NCBI RefSeq assembly: GCF_050627025.1
Contig: NZ_CP192472.1
From: Variovorax paradoxus_P
GTDB taxonomy: Bacteria > Pseudomonadota > Gammaproteobacteria > Burkholderiales > Burkholderiaceae_C
Direction: 5' to 3' (one strand)
DNA: 64,000 nucleotides
The notes beneath the pieces were generated by a model. That model had not been told where the DNA came from. It searched no databases and worked only from the letters and a program-made list of their open reading frames with translations. Shown piece by piece: positions 27,980 through 35,719 of the stretch. A program made the position numbers and the translations under genes. Every line of letters starts with the position of its first letter. The first letter of the stretch is position 1.

Positions 27980-28564
27980 ATGCGTTTTTTCGTCCTACCC
28001 GCTTCCCTCCTGTTTGCCGTCGCCGTCCAGGCCGCTCCTCAACAGGACCGAACCGATGACGAACTGGCCCGCCTCCTTGTCGATAAGGGCCTGATCGGAC
28101 AACTCCAGCAGGTTCGCCAAACAGTCACCGAACGGACTTCCGATCTGGTGGTTACCGCTATCGGCTTCCTTGGCGTTCCGTATCGCCGCGGTGGCAACTC
28201 GGCCGAGTCCGGCTTCGATTGCAGCGGCTTCGTTCGCGCCATGTACAACCAGACGGTCGGCCACCTGCTGCCCCGTCGCGCCGAAGAACAGGCCGCGGCC
28301 ACCGAAAAGATCGACCGCAGCCAGCTCAAGCCCGGCGACCTTGTTTTCTTCAACACCATGCGCCGCGCCTTCAGCCACGTCGGCATCTATGTCGGCGAAG
28401 GCAAGTTCATCCATTCGCCGCGCACGGGCGCTCAGGTGCGGGTGGAAGACATGAACGGCAGCTACTGGAGCCGCCGCTTCGACGGGGCCCGCCGCGTGCT
28501 TGGCGGCGCACCCAACGACGAAGTCAAGGCCGCGGCAACAGCCGCGATCCGCACCGGCGACTGA
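27980..28564 (+). CDS. NlpC/P60 (C40) peptidoglycan hydrolase
   Basis: 194 aa. A Sec signal peptide ends near residue 18 (AVAVQAA). The NlpC/P60 domain has Cys81 (FDCSGFVRAMY), His133 (SHVGIYVGEGKFIH) and His145, the usual catalytic set. Such enzymes cut peptide cross-link stems of peptidoglycan. The ATG at 27980 starts directly with the signal peptide and there is no Shine-Dalgarno; the promoter position explains this as a leaderless transcript. A two-sided terminator follows 15 bases after the stop. Confidence 0.9.
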   Translation: MRFFVLPASLLFAVAVQAAPQQDRTDDELARLLVDKGLIGQLQQVRQTVTERTSDLVVTAIGFLGVPYRRGGNSAESGFDCSGFVRAMYNQTVGHLLPRRAEEQAAATEKIDRSQLKPGDLVFFNTMRRAFSHVGIYVGEGKFIHSPRTGAQVRVEDMNGSYWSRRFDGARRVLGGAPNDEVKAAATAAIRTGD

Positions 28565-28579
28565 ACGCCTGCCCTTCAA

Positions 28580-28621
28580 GGCCATAAAAAAATCCCGCCT
28601 TGGCGGGATTTTTTTATGGCC
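28580..28621. terminator. Bidirectional intrinsic terminator, 20-bp perfect arms
   Basis: Arms 28580-28599 and 28602-28621 are exact reverse complements around a 2-base centre. The G/C core (TCCCGCC/GGCGGGA) is flanked on either side by seven As or seven Ts, so it ends transcripts from both the NlpC/P60 gene and the convergent lpd gene. Confidence 0.93.
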
Positions 28622-28652
28622 GCTCCAATCGCTCGGAGCGGCGGCCGGCCGG

Positions 28653-30485
28653 TCAGGCCTTCTTTGTCGGCGGCAGATCGGTACAGGTACCGTGCGCCAC
28701 TTCGGCTGCCATGCCAATACTTTCGCCCAGCGTCGGATGGGGGTGGATGGTCTTGCCGATGTCGATCTCGTCGGCGCCCATTTCAATGGCCAGCGCAATC
28801 TCGCCAAGCATGTCGCCCGCATGCGTGCCGACAATGCCGCCGCCGAGAATGCGGTGCGTTTCGGCGTCGAACAGCAGCTTGGTAAAACCTTCGTCGCGGC
28901 CGTTGGCAATGGCGCGGCCCGAGGCGTTCCACGGGAAGTGACCCTTCTTGATCTTGATGCCTTCGGCCTTGGCCTGGTCTTCCGTAAGGCCGACCCATGC
29001 CACTTCGGGGTCGGTGTAGGCCACGCTGGGAATCACGCGGGCGTTGAAGGCGGCGCTCGAAAGCTCCTTGTCGCCCTTCTGCTCGCCGGCAATCACCTCG
29101 GCCGCCACGTGCGCTTCGTGCACCGCCTTGTGCGCCAGCATGGGCTGGCCCACGATGTCGCCAATGGCGAAGATGTGGGGCACGTTGGTGCGCATCTGGA
29201 TGTCGACCGGAATGAAGCCGCGGTCGCTCACCGTCACGCCGGCCTTCTCGGCGCCGATTTTCTTGCCGTTGGGGCTGCGGCCCACGGCTTGCAGCACCAG
29301 GTCGTACACCTGCGGTTCCTTCGGTGCGTTCTCGCCCTCGAAAGTAACCTTGATGCCTTCCTTCGTGGCTTCGGCGCCGACCGTCTTGGTCTTGAGCATG
29401 ATGTTGTCGAAGCGCGGCGCATTCATCTTCTGCCACACCTTGACCAGGTCGCGGTCGGCGCCCTGCATCAGGCCGTCGAGCATTTCGACCACGTCGAGGC
29501 GCGCGCCCAGCGTCGAATACACCGTGCCCATTTCCAGGCCGATGATGCCGCCGCCCAGGATCAGCATGCGCTTGGGATCGGTGCCCATCTCGAGCGCGCC
29601 GGTCGAATCCACCACGCGTGGATCATTCTTCGGCATGAACGGCAGGCTCACGGCCTGCGAACCGGCCGCGATGATCGCGTTGCGGAACTTGACGGTCTGC
29701 TTCTTGCCCGTGGTGTCCCAGCTGGTGCCGGACGTTTCCTCCACTTCCAGGTGGTAGGGGTCGATGAAGTTACCGACGCCGCGCAGCACCGTCACCTTGC
29801 GCATCTTGGCCATGGCCGTGAGGCCACCCGTGAGCTTGCCCACCACCTTGTTCTTGTGGCCGAGCAGCTTGGCGCGGTCGACCGTGGGCGCGGCAAAGCT
29901 CACGCCCAGGTCTGCGAAATGCTTGACCTCGTCCATCACCGATGCAACGTGCAGCAGTGCCTTCGACGGAATGCAGCCCACGTTGAGGCACACGCCGCCG
30001 AGCGTGGCGTAGCGCTCGATCAGCACCACCTTCAAGCCGAGGTCGGCTGCGCGGAAAGCGGCCGAATAACCGCCGGGGCCGGCGCCGAGCACGACGACGT
30101 CGCACTCGACATCGACTTTGCCGCCATAGGTGGAGGCAACGGGGGCAACTGCTGGCGCCGGAGCAGGAGCCGCCTTGGGTGCGGATGCGGGTGCCGCTGC
30201 GGCTGGAGCAGGAGCGGCCGCTGCGGGCGCGGGGGCCGCCGCAGCGGCGTCCACCTCCAGCGTCAGCACCACGGAGCCTTCCTTGACCTTGTCGCCGACC
30301 TTGACGGCAAGCGACTTCACCACGCCGGCAGCCGACGATGGAATTTCCATCGAGGCCTTGTCCGATTCGACCGTGATCAGCGACTGCTCGGCCTTGACTG
30401 TGTCGCCGACGTTGACCAGCACCTCGATCACTGCGACTTCGTCGAAGTCGCCGATGTCCGGTACTTTGATTTGTTGTTCGCTCAT
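28653..30485 (-). CDS. lpd: Dihydrolipoyl dehydrogenase with N-terminal lipoyl domain (pyruvate dehydrogenase E3)
   Basis: 610 aa. An N-terminal lipoyl domain (lipoyl-Lys43 in ESDKASMEI) is joined by an Ala/Pro linker (~80-118) to a full E3: FAD motif GAGPGGY (134-140), redox Cys166/Cys171 (GGVCLNVGC) and the C-terminal HPHPTLGESIGMAAE. Lipoyl-bearing E3 is usual for betaproteobacterial pyruvate dehydrogenase. Its ATG overlaps the stop of the proteasome-like gene (ATGA). It is the last gene of the operon, ending before the shared terminator. Confidence 0.96.
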   Translation of the reverse strand: MSEQQIKVPDIGDFDEVAVIEVLVNVGDTVKAEQSLITVESDKASMEIPSSAAGVVKSLAVKVGDKVKEGSVVLTLEVDAAAAAPAPAAAAPAPAAAAPASAPKAAPAPAPAVAPVASTYGGKVDVECDVVVLGAGPGGYSAAFRAADLGLKVVLIERYATLGGVCLNVGCIPSKALLHVASVMDEVKHFADLGVSFAAPTVDRAKLLGHKNKVVGKLTGGLTAMAKMRKVTVLRGVGNFIDPYHLEVEETSGTSWDTTGKKQTVKFRNAIIAAGSQAVSLPFMPKNDPRVVDSTGALEMGTDPKRMLILGGGIIGLEMGTVYSTLGARLDVVEMLDGLMQGADRDLVKVWQKMNAPRFDNIMLKTKTVGAEATKEGIKVTFEGENAPKEPQVYDLVLQAVGRSPNGKKIGAEKAGVTVSDRGFIPVDIQMRTNVPHIFAIGDIVGQPMLAHKAVHEAHVAAEVIAGEQKGDKELSSAAFNARVIPSVAYTDPEVAWVGLTEDQAKAEGIKIKKGHFPWNASGRAIANGRDEGFTKLLFDAETHRILGGGIVGTHAGDMLGEIALAIEMGADEIDIGKTIHPHPTLGESIGMAAEVAHGTCTDLPPTKKA

Positions 30486-31075
30486 TTGGACACTTTCAGT
30501 TTGAGTGTGAGAACGTCGACCGGTGGGGCCGAATTGCGATCGAATTCGCAGGCGGCGGCAATCCCCGCCTCCGCCACGTCGCGCGACGTGCGCGACTTGA
30601 TGTCGTAGGCCGCGTGCATGGCGCCGAGCGCAAAGCTGCGCCCCGAGCCAATGGCCCAGAACTGCTTGAACTCGAACACCTCGCGGTAGCTGTAGATGCC
30701 GTAGATGCCGCTCTGGTTGGCCATCAGCATCGTGAACTGGCTGGACTCGTAGGGCTCATGCTCGTCTTCCTTGGTCTGCATGAAGAACGAGTCCTTCAGC
30801 ACAGGGTGCAGCAGCGTGAAGGTGCGGAAGATCTCGTGCTTGCTGCCGAACAGCAGCGCCTCGCGTGGCTGCGCGGCCAGTGCATGCTGCAGCACCAGAA
30901 AGTGCGCGGCAGCGCCGGCCACAGCAAAGAGGCTCTGCCCCGCCGCATCGTCGATGGTGAAGATCTTCTGGTTGGCCTCGGCGCGGTGCGAAAGCCGCGT
31001 GTCGCCGAAGGTCACCAGCGAATCCGCCGCCATCGTGACCTGGCCGCCTTTGCGGACGGCCACTACGGTGGTCAT
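30482..31075 (-). CDS. Proteasome/HslV-like peptidase (betaproteobacterial proteasome homologue type)
   Basis: 197 aa. After removal of Met1 the protein starts with Thr-Thr, as HslV does. TTVVAVRKGGQVTMAADSLVTFGDT lines up with HslV residue by residue and keeps Asp17. The proteasomal Lys33 position seems displaced to Lys36 by a three-residue insertion. GSGRSFALG (143-151) matches the HslV motif IGSGGNFAL. The length is somewhat above HslV. I know of a structurally described betaproteobacterial homologue (BPH) that forms double rings; this is most likely a member. No HslU-like ATPase is adjacent. The start overlaps the aceF stop and the stop overlaps the lpd start, both as ATGA. I judge the fold firmly, the substrate not at all. 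Confidence 0.82.
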   Translation of the reverse strand: MTTVVAVRKGGQVTMAADSLVTFGDTRLSHRAEANQKIFTIDDAAGQSLFAVAGAAAHFLVLQHALAAQPREALLFGSKHEIFRTFTLLHPVLKDSFFMQTKEDEHEPYESSQFTMLMANQSGIYGIYSYREVFEFKQFWAIGSGRSFALGAMHAAYDIKSRTSRDVAEAGIAAACEFDRNSAPPVDVLTLKLKVSK

Positions 31076-32739
31076 AGCAGGATTCGGCGATAGTCCGCGA
31101 GCACCTGGCCCAGGTAGGCGTTGAAGCGCGCAGCCAGGGCACCATCGATCACGCGGTGGTCGTAGGACAGCGACAGCGGCAGCGTCAGGCGCGGCACAAA
31201 CTGCTTGCCGTCCCACACCGGCTTCATCTGGCCCTTGGACAGGCCGAGGATGGCCACTTCGGGGGCGTTGATGATGGGCGTGAAGTGCGTGCCGCCAATG
31301 CCGCCGAGCGAGCTGATCGAGAAGCAGCCGCCCTGCATGTCGGCCGAGCCGAGCTTGCCGTCGCGCGCCTTCTTGGCGAGCTCGCCCATTTCCGCGCTGA
31401 TCTGCAGGATGCCCTTCTTGTCGGCATCCTTCAGCACCGGCACCACGAGACCGTTGGGCGTGTCCGCCGCAAAGCCGATGTTGTAGTACTGCTTGTAGAC
31501 GAGCTGGTCGCCGTCGAGGCTGGCGTTGAAGTCAGGGAACTTCTTCAGCGCGGCAACCACCGCCTTGATCACGAAGGCCAGCATCGTGACCTTGATGCCC
31601 GACTTTTCGTTTTCCTTGTTGGTGGAAACGCGGAAGGCTTCGAGCTCGGTGATGTCGGCTTCGTCGTTGTTGGTGACGTGCGGAATCATCACCCAGTTGC
31701 GATGCAGGTTGGCACCGCTGAGCTTCTTGATGCGCGACAGGTCCTTGCGCTCGACGGCGCCGAACTTGGCGAAGTCGACCTTGGGCCAAGGAATGAGCCC
31801 CAGGGCTGCGCCGTCCGCGCTGCCACCCCCGGCAGGCGCCTTGGCTGCCGATGCCTTGGTGCTGGCCTGGCCGCTCATCACGGCCTTGGTGAAGCTTTGG
31901 ACGTCTTCCTGGGTGATGCGGCCCTTGGGGCCGGTGCCCTTGACCTCTTCGAGCGGCACGCCGAGTTCGCGGGCGAACTTGCGCACGGAGGGAGATGCAT
32001 GCGGCAGCTTGCCGGTGGGGGCCACTGTCGGCTCGTGCGGTGCGGCAGCCGGCTGGGCTGTAGCGGCCGCCGACGGAGCAGCAACCGGAGCAGGCGCACT
32101 GGTGGCCGCGATTGTCGGAGCAGCAGCGGCCGCCTGCGCCGGCGCAGATGCCGCGCCTTCCAACACGGCGATCAGGTCACCGATGTTGACCGTATCACCC
32201 ACCTTGACCTTGAGCTCCTTGAGGACGCCCGCAGCCGAGGACGGGATTTCCATCGAGGCCTTGTCCGATTCGACAGTGATCAGCGACTGGTCGGCTGCGA
32301 CCGTGTCGCCGGGTTTCACCAGCAACTCGATAACCGCGACATCCTTGAAATCGCCGATGTCGGGCACCTTGATCTCGATGGGCCCTGAAGCCGCGGGTGC
32401 GGCAGCCGGTGCGGGCGCCGCGGCTGCGGGCGCCGGAGCGGCAGCCGGAGCGGCAGCCGCCGGAGCCGGAGCCGCTGCAGGCGCCGAAGCCGCCGCAGCC
32501 CCATCGGCCTCCAGCACGAGGACCACGGAGCCCTCTTTCACCTTGCCGCCGACCTCGACCTTGATTTCTTTCACCACACCGGCAGTCGACGACGGAATCT
32601 CCATCGAAGCCTTGTCCGATTCCACAGTGATGAGCGACTGCTCGGCCTTGACCGTATCGCCCACCTTCACAAGCACCTCGATCACCGCGACTTCGTCGAA
32701 ATCGCCGATGTCCGGCACCTTCACTTCCACTGCTGCCAT
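31072..32739 (-). CDS. aceF: Pyruvate dehydrogenase E2 (dihydrolipoyl acetyltransferase)
   Basis: 555 aa from the ATG at 32739 (Shine-Dalgarno GGGAG). It has two lipoyl domains (Lys43 and Lys160, both in ESDKASMEIPSS) with Ala/Pro linkers, a subunit-binding domain (~250-290: ASPSVRKFARELGVPLEEVKGTGPKGRITQEDV) and the catalytic domain with His528 (HRVIDG). It makes acetyl-CoA in the pyruvate dehydrogenase complex. A longer reading from further upstream adds only non-homologous residues. It is coupled to the proteasome-like gene by an ATGA overlap. Confidence 0.96.
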   Translation of the reverse strand: MAAVEVKVPDIGDFDEVAVIEVLVKVGDTVKAEQSLITVESDKASMEIPSSTAGVVKEIKVEVGGKVKEGSVVLVLEADGAAAASAPAAAPAPAAAAPAAAPAPAAAAPAPAAAPAASGPIEIKVPDIGDFKDVAVIELLVKPGDTVAADQSLITVESDKASMEIPSSAAGVLKELKVKVGDTVNIGDLIAVLEGAASAPAQAAAAAPTIAATSAPAPVAAPSAAATAQPAAAPHEPTVAPTGKLPHASPSVRKFARELGVPLEEVKGTGPKGRITQEDVQSFTKAVMSGQASTKASAAKAPAGGGSADGAALGLIPWPKVDFAKFGAVERKDLSRIKKLSGANLHRNWVMIPHVTNNDEADITELEAFRVSTNKENEKSGIKVTMLAFVIKAVVAALKKFPDFNASLDGDQLVYKQYYNIGFAADTPNGLVVPVLKDADKKGILQISAEMGELAKKARDGKLGSADMQGGCFSISSLGGIGGTHFTPIINAPEVAILGLSKGQMKPVWDGKQFVPRLTLPLSLSYDHRVIDGALAARFNAYLGQVLADYRRILL

Positions 32740-32788
32740 ATCGTTGTCTCCCGCCGTGAGGCGCCGTTCGTTCGTTGGATGTTGATGT

Positions 32789-35503
32789 TCAGGCGTAAAG
32801 CGGGTTGACCTTGTCGACATTGATGCCGTACTTCTTGATCGCCTCGACAACCTTGGCCACCGGCACTGTGCCATCTTCGCTCAGCGCCTTGAGCGCGGCC
32901 ACCACGATGTAATGGCGATTGATTTCGAAGTGCTCGCGCAGCTTGTTGCGGAAGTCGCTGCGGCCGAAGCCGTCGGTGCCCAGCACCTTGTAGTTGCGGC
33001 CCTTGGGAATGAAGGGACGAATCTGTTCCGCGTAGGCCTTCATGTAGTCGGTCGACGCAATCACCGGGCCGGTGGTCGGCGAGAGCTGCTGCGACACGAA
33101 CGATTCGCGCGGCGTCTGATCGGGGTGCAGCAGGTTCCAGCGGTCGGCGTCCTGGCCGTCGCGCGTCAGTTCGTTGAAGCTCGGGCAGCTCCACACCGAT
33201 GCCGACACGCCCCAGTCCTTTTCGAGCAGTTCTTGCGCGGCAAAGCTTTCGCGCAGGATGGTGCCGCTACCCAGCAGTTGAACCGCGGGTGCCTTGGCCT
33301 TGAGCGCAGGGCCCTGCTTCGACAAGTACATGCCCTTGATGATCTGCTCTTCGGTGCCGGGTTGCAGGCCCGGCATTGCGTAGTTTTCGTTGAGCAGCGT
33401 CAGGTAGTAGTAGACGTTGTCCTGCTTCTCGACCATGCGCTTGAGGCCATGGTGCAGGATCACGCCCACTTCGTGCGCGAAGGTCGGGTCATAGCTCACG
33501 CAATTGGGAATGGTGTTGGCCAGGATGTGGCTGTGGCCGTCTTCGTGCTGCAGGCCTTCGCCGTTGAGCGTGGTGCGCCCCGAGGTGCCGCCCAGCAGGA
33601 AGCCGCGCGCCTGCATGTCGCCGGCCGCCCAGGCCAGGTCGCCGATGCGCTGAAAACCGAACATCGAGTAGTACACGTAGAACGGCACCATGATGCGGTT
33701 GTTGGTGCTGTACGACGTGGCCGCGGCAATCCAGCTCGACATGCCGCCGGCTTCGTTGATGCCTTCCTGCAGGATCTGGCCGGCCTTGTCTTCCTTGTAG
33801 TACATGACCTGGTCCTTGTCGACCGGGGTGTACTGCTGGCCTGCGGGGTTGTAGATGCCGATCTGGCGGAACAACCCTTCCATGCCGAAGGTGCGCGCTT
33901 CGTCCACAAGAATGGGAACGACGCGCGGGCCGAGCGCCTTGTCGCGCAAGAGCTGCGTGAGAAAGCGAACGTAGGCCTGCGTGGTCGAGATCTCGCGGCC
34001 CTCGGCCGTAGGCTCCATTACCGACTTGAACGTGTCGAGCGACGGCACCGTAAAGCTCTCGTCGGCCTTGGTGCGGCGGTGCGGCAGGTAGCCGCCAAGG
34101 GCCTTGCGGCGCTCGTGCAGGTACTTCATTTCCGGCGTGTCGTCGGCCGGCTTGTAGAACGGCAGGTCGGCAATCTTGCTGTCCGGAATCGGAATGTTGA
34201 AGCGGTCGCGGAAGGCCATGATGTCTTCGTCGCTGAGCTTCTTGGTCTGGTGCACGTTGTTCTTGCCCTCGCCGATCTTGCCCATGCCAAAGCCCTTGAC
34301 CGTCTTGATCAGGAGCACCGTGGGCTGGCCTTCGTGCTTCACGGCTGCATCGAACGCGGCGTAGACCTTCTGCGAATCGTGGCCGCCGCGGCGCAGCTGC
34401 CAGATATCGTCGTCGCTCATCTTGGAAACCATTTCGAGGGTGCGCGGGTCGCGTCCGAAGAAATGCTTGCGAACGTAGGCGCCGTCGTTGGCCTTGAAGG
34501 CCTGATAGTCACCGTCGTTGGTTTCCATCATGATCTTGCGCAGCGCACCTTCCTTGTCGCGCGCCAGCAGCGGATCCCAGTTGCTGCCCCAGATCAGCTT
34601 GATGACGTTCCAGCCCGAACCGCGGAATTCGCCCTCGAGTTCCTGGATGATCTTGCCGTTGCCGCGCACCGGGCCGTCCAGGCGCTGCAAGTTGCAATTG
34701 ATCACGAAGATCAGGTTGTCGAGCTTCTCGCGTGCCGCCAGGCCAATGGCGCCCATCGACTCGACCTCGTCCATTTCGCCGTCGCCGCAGAACACCCATA
34801 CCTTGCGGTTCTCGGTGTTGGCAATGCCGCGGGCGTGCAGGTATTTGAGAAAACGGGCCTGGTAGATGGCCATCAGCGGGCCGAGGCCCATCGAGACCGT
34901 GGGAAATTGCCAGAACTCGGGCATCAGCTTCGGATGCGGGTAGCTCGACAGGCCCTTGCCGTCGACTTCCTGGCGGAAGTTGAGCAGTTGCTCTTCGGTC
35001 AGGCGGCCTTCCAGGTAGGCGCGGGCATAGATGCCCGGGGACACGTGGCCCTGGATGTACAGGCAATCGCCGCCGTGGTTTTCGCTTTCAGCGTGCCAGA
35101 AGTGGTTGAAGCCAGCGCCGAACATGTTCGCCAGCGAAGCGAAGGAGCCGATGTGGCCGCCCAGGTCGCCGCCTTCGGGCGGATGGTGGCGGTTGGCCTT
35201 GACCACCATGGCCATGGCGTTCCAGCGCATGTAGGCGCGCAGGCGCTCTTCAATCTCGAGGTTGCCGGGGCAACGCTCCTCCTGGTCAGGCTCCAGGGTG
35301 TTGACGTAGGCGGTATTGGCCGAAAACGGCTTGTCGATGCTGTGCTGCCGCGCATGTTCCAGCAGCTGCTCCAACAGGAAGTGAGCCCGCTCAGGCCCCT
35401 CGCTCTGAATAACGGAGGACAGTGCATCCATCCATTCACGGGTCTCCTGGGCGTCCGCGTCGTTCGCGGCCGAGCCGAACAGGTTCTCGGGATTTGCCGA
35501 CAT
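32789..35503 (-). CDS. aceE: Pyruvate dehydrogenase E1, homodimeric type
   Basis: 904 aa thiamine-diphosphate enzyme. Family features are the N-terminus with ETREWMDALSSVIQSEG, the ThDP region WVFCGDGEMDEVESMGAIGLAAREKLDNLIFVINCNLQRLDGPVRGN, and the histidine-rich GGDLGGHIGSFASLANMFG. It decarboxylates pyruvate and acetylates the lipoyl groups of E2. It is first in the operon, with AGGAG 10 bases before the ATG. It is divergent from the histidine kinase gene across 216 bases that contain a palindrome. No pdhR-like GntR gene is adjacent. Confidence 0.97.
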   Translation of the reverse strand: MSANPENLFGSAANDADAQETREWMDALSSVIQSEGPERAHFLLEQLLEHARQHSIDKPFSANTAYVNTLEPDQEERCPGNLEIEERLRAYMRWNAMAMVVKANRHHPPEGGDLGGHIGSFASLANMFGAGFNHFWHAESENHGGDCLYIQGHVSPGIYARAYLEGRLTEEQLLNFRQEVDGKGLSSYPHPKLMPEFWQFPTVSMGLGPLMAIYQARFLKYLHARGIANTENRKVWVFCGDGEMDEVESMGAIGLAAREKLDNLIFVINCNLQRLDGPVRGNGKIIQELEGEFRGSGWNVIKLIWGSNWDPLLARDKEGALRKIMMETNDGDYQAFKANDGAYVRKHFFGRDPRTLEMVSKMSDDDIWQLRRGGHDSQKVYAAFDAAVKHEGQPTVLLIKTVKGFGMGKIGEGKNNVHQTKKLSDEDIMAFRDRFNIPIPDSKIADLPFYKPADDTPEMKYLHERRKALGGYLPHRRTKADESFTVPSLDTFKSVMEPTAEGREISTTQAYVRFLTQLLRDKALGPRVVPILVDEARTFGMEGLFRQIGIYNPAGQQYTPVDKDQVMYYKEDKAGQILQEGINEAGGMSSWIAAATSYSTNNRIMVPFYVYYSMFGFQRIGDLAWAAGDMQARGFLLGGTSGRTTLNGEGLQHEDGHSHILANTIPNCVSYDPTFAHEVGVILHHGLKRMVEKQDNVYYYLTLLNENYAMPGLQPGTEEQIIKGMYLSKQGPALKAKAPAVQLLGSGTILRESFAAQELLEKDWGVSASVWSCPSFNELTRDGQDADRWNLLHPDQTPRESFVSQQLSPTTGPVIASTDYMKAYAEQIRPFIPKGRNYKVLGTDGFGRSDFRNKLREHFEINRHYIVVAALKALSEDGTVPVAKVVEAIKKYGINVDKVNPLYA

Positions 35504-35573
35504 GCTTGTCTCTCCTATTGGGGCTGTGGCTGTAATTTAAGTGCGGTCTTCGATAAACGCGGGCGAGTTTCGC

Positions 35574-35589
35574 ATAGAAATGCTTCTAT
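35574..35589. promoter_or_regulatory. 16-bp inverted repeat between aceE and the kinase gene
   Basis: ATAGAA-ATGC-TTCTAT is a perfect 6-bp inverted repeat. It lies 70 bases before aceE in an AT-richer intergenic stretch shared by the two divergent units. It may be an operator for the neighbouring response regulator or another factor. Confidence 0.4.
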
Positions 35590-35719
35590 TTCAAATGGCG
35601 CATATCGATTTCTTAATGTGACATTTAGACTCAGGGTTGTCCTGACTGCAACCGTGTCGGAGCCAACGCCAGCGCCTCTTTCCTGCGCTGCGCAAGGGTG
35701 CATCCCCTAAACTCGGAAG

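Noticed and set aside
30482..31216. Longer start for the proteasome-like gene
   Set aside because: It would bury the Thr-Thr N-terminus that the family needs and overlap the end of aceF in another frame; the ATG in the ATGA overlap is better.
32912..35710. 932-codon plus-strand frame opposite aceE
   Set aside because: Same reason: antisense to a clear aceE, no recognisable motif, typical shadow composition.
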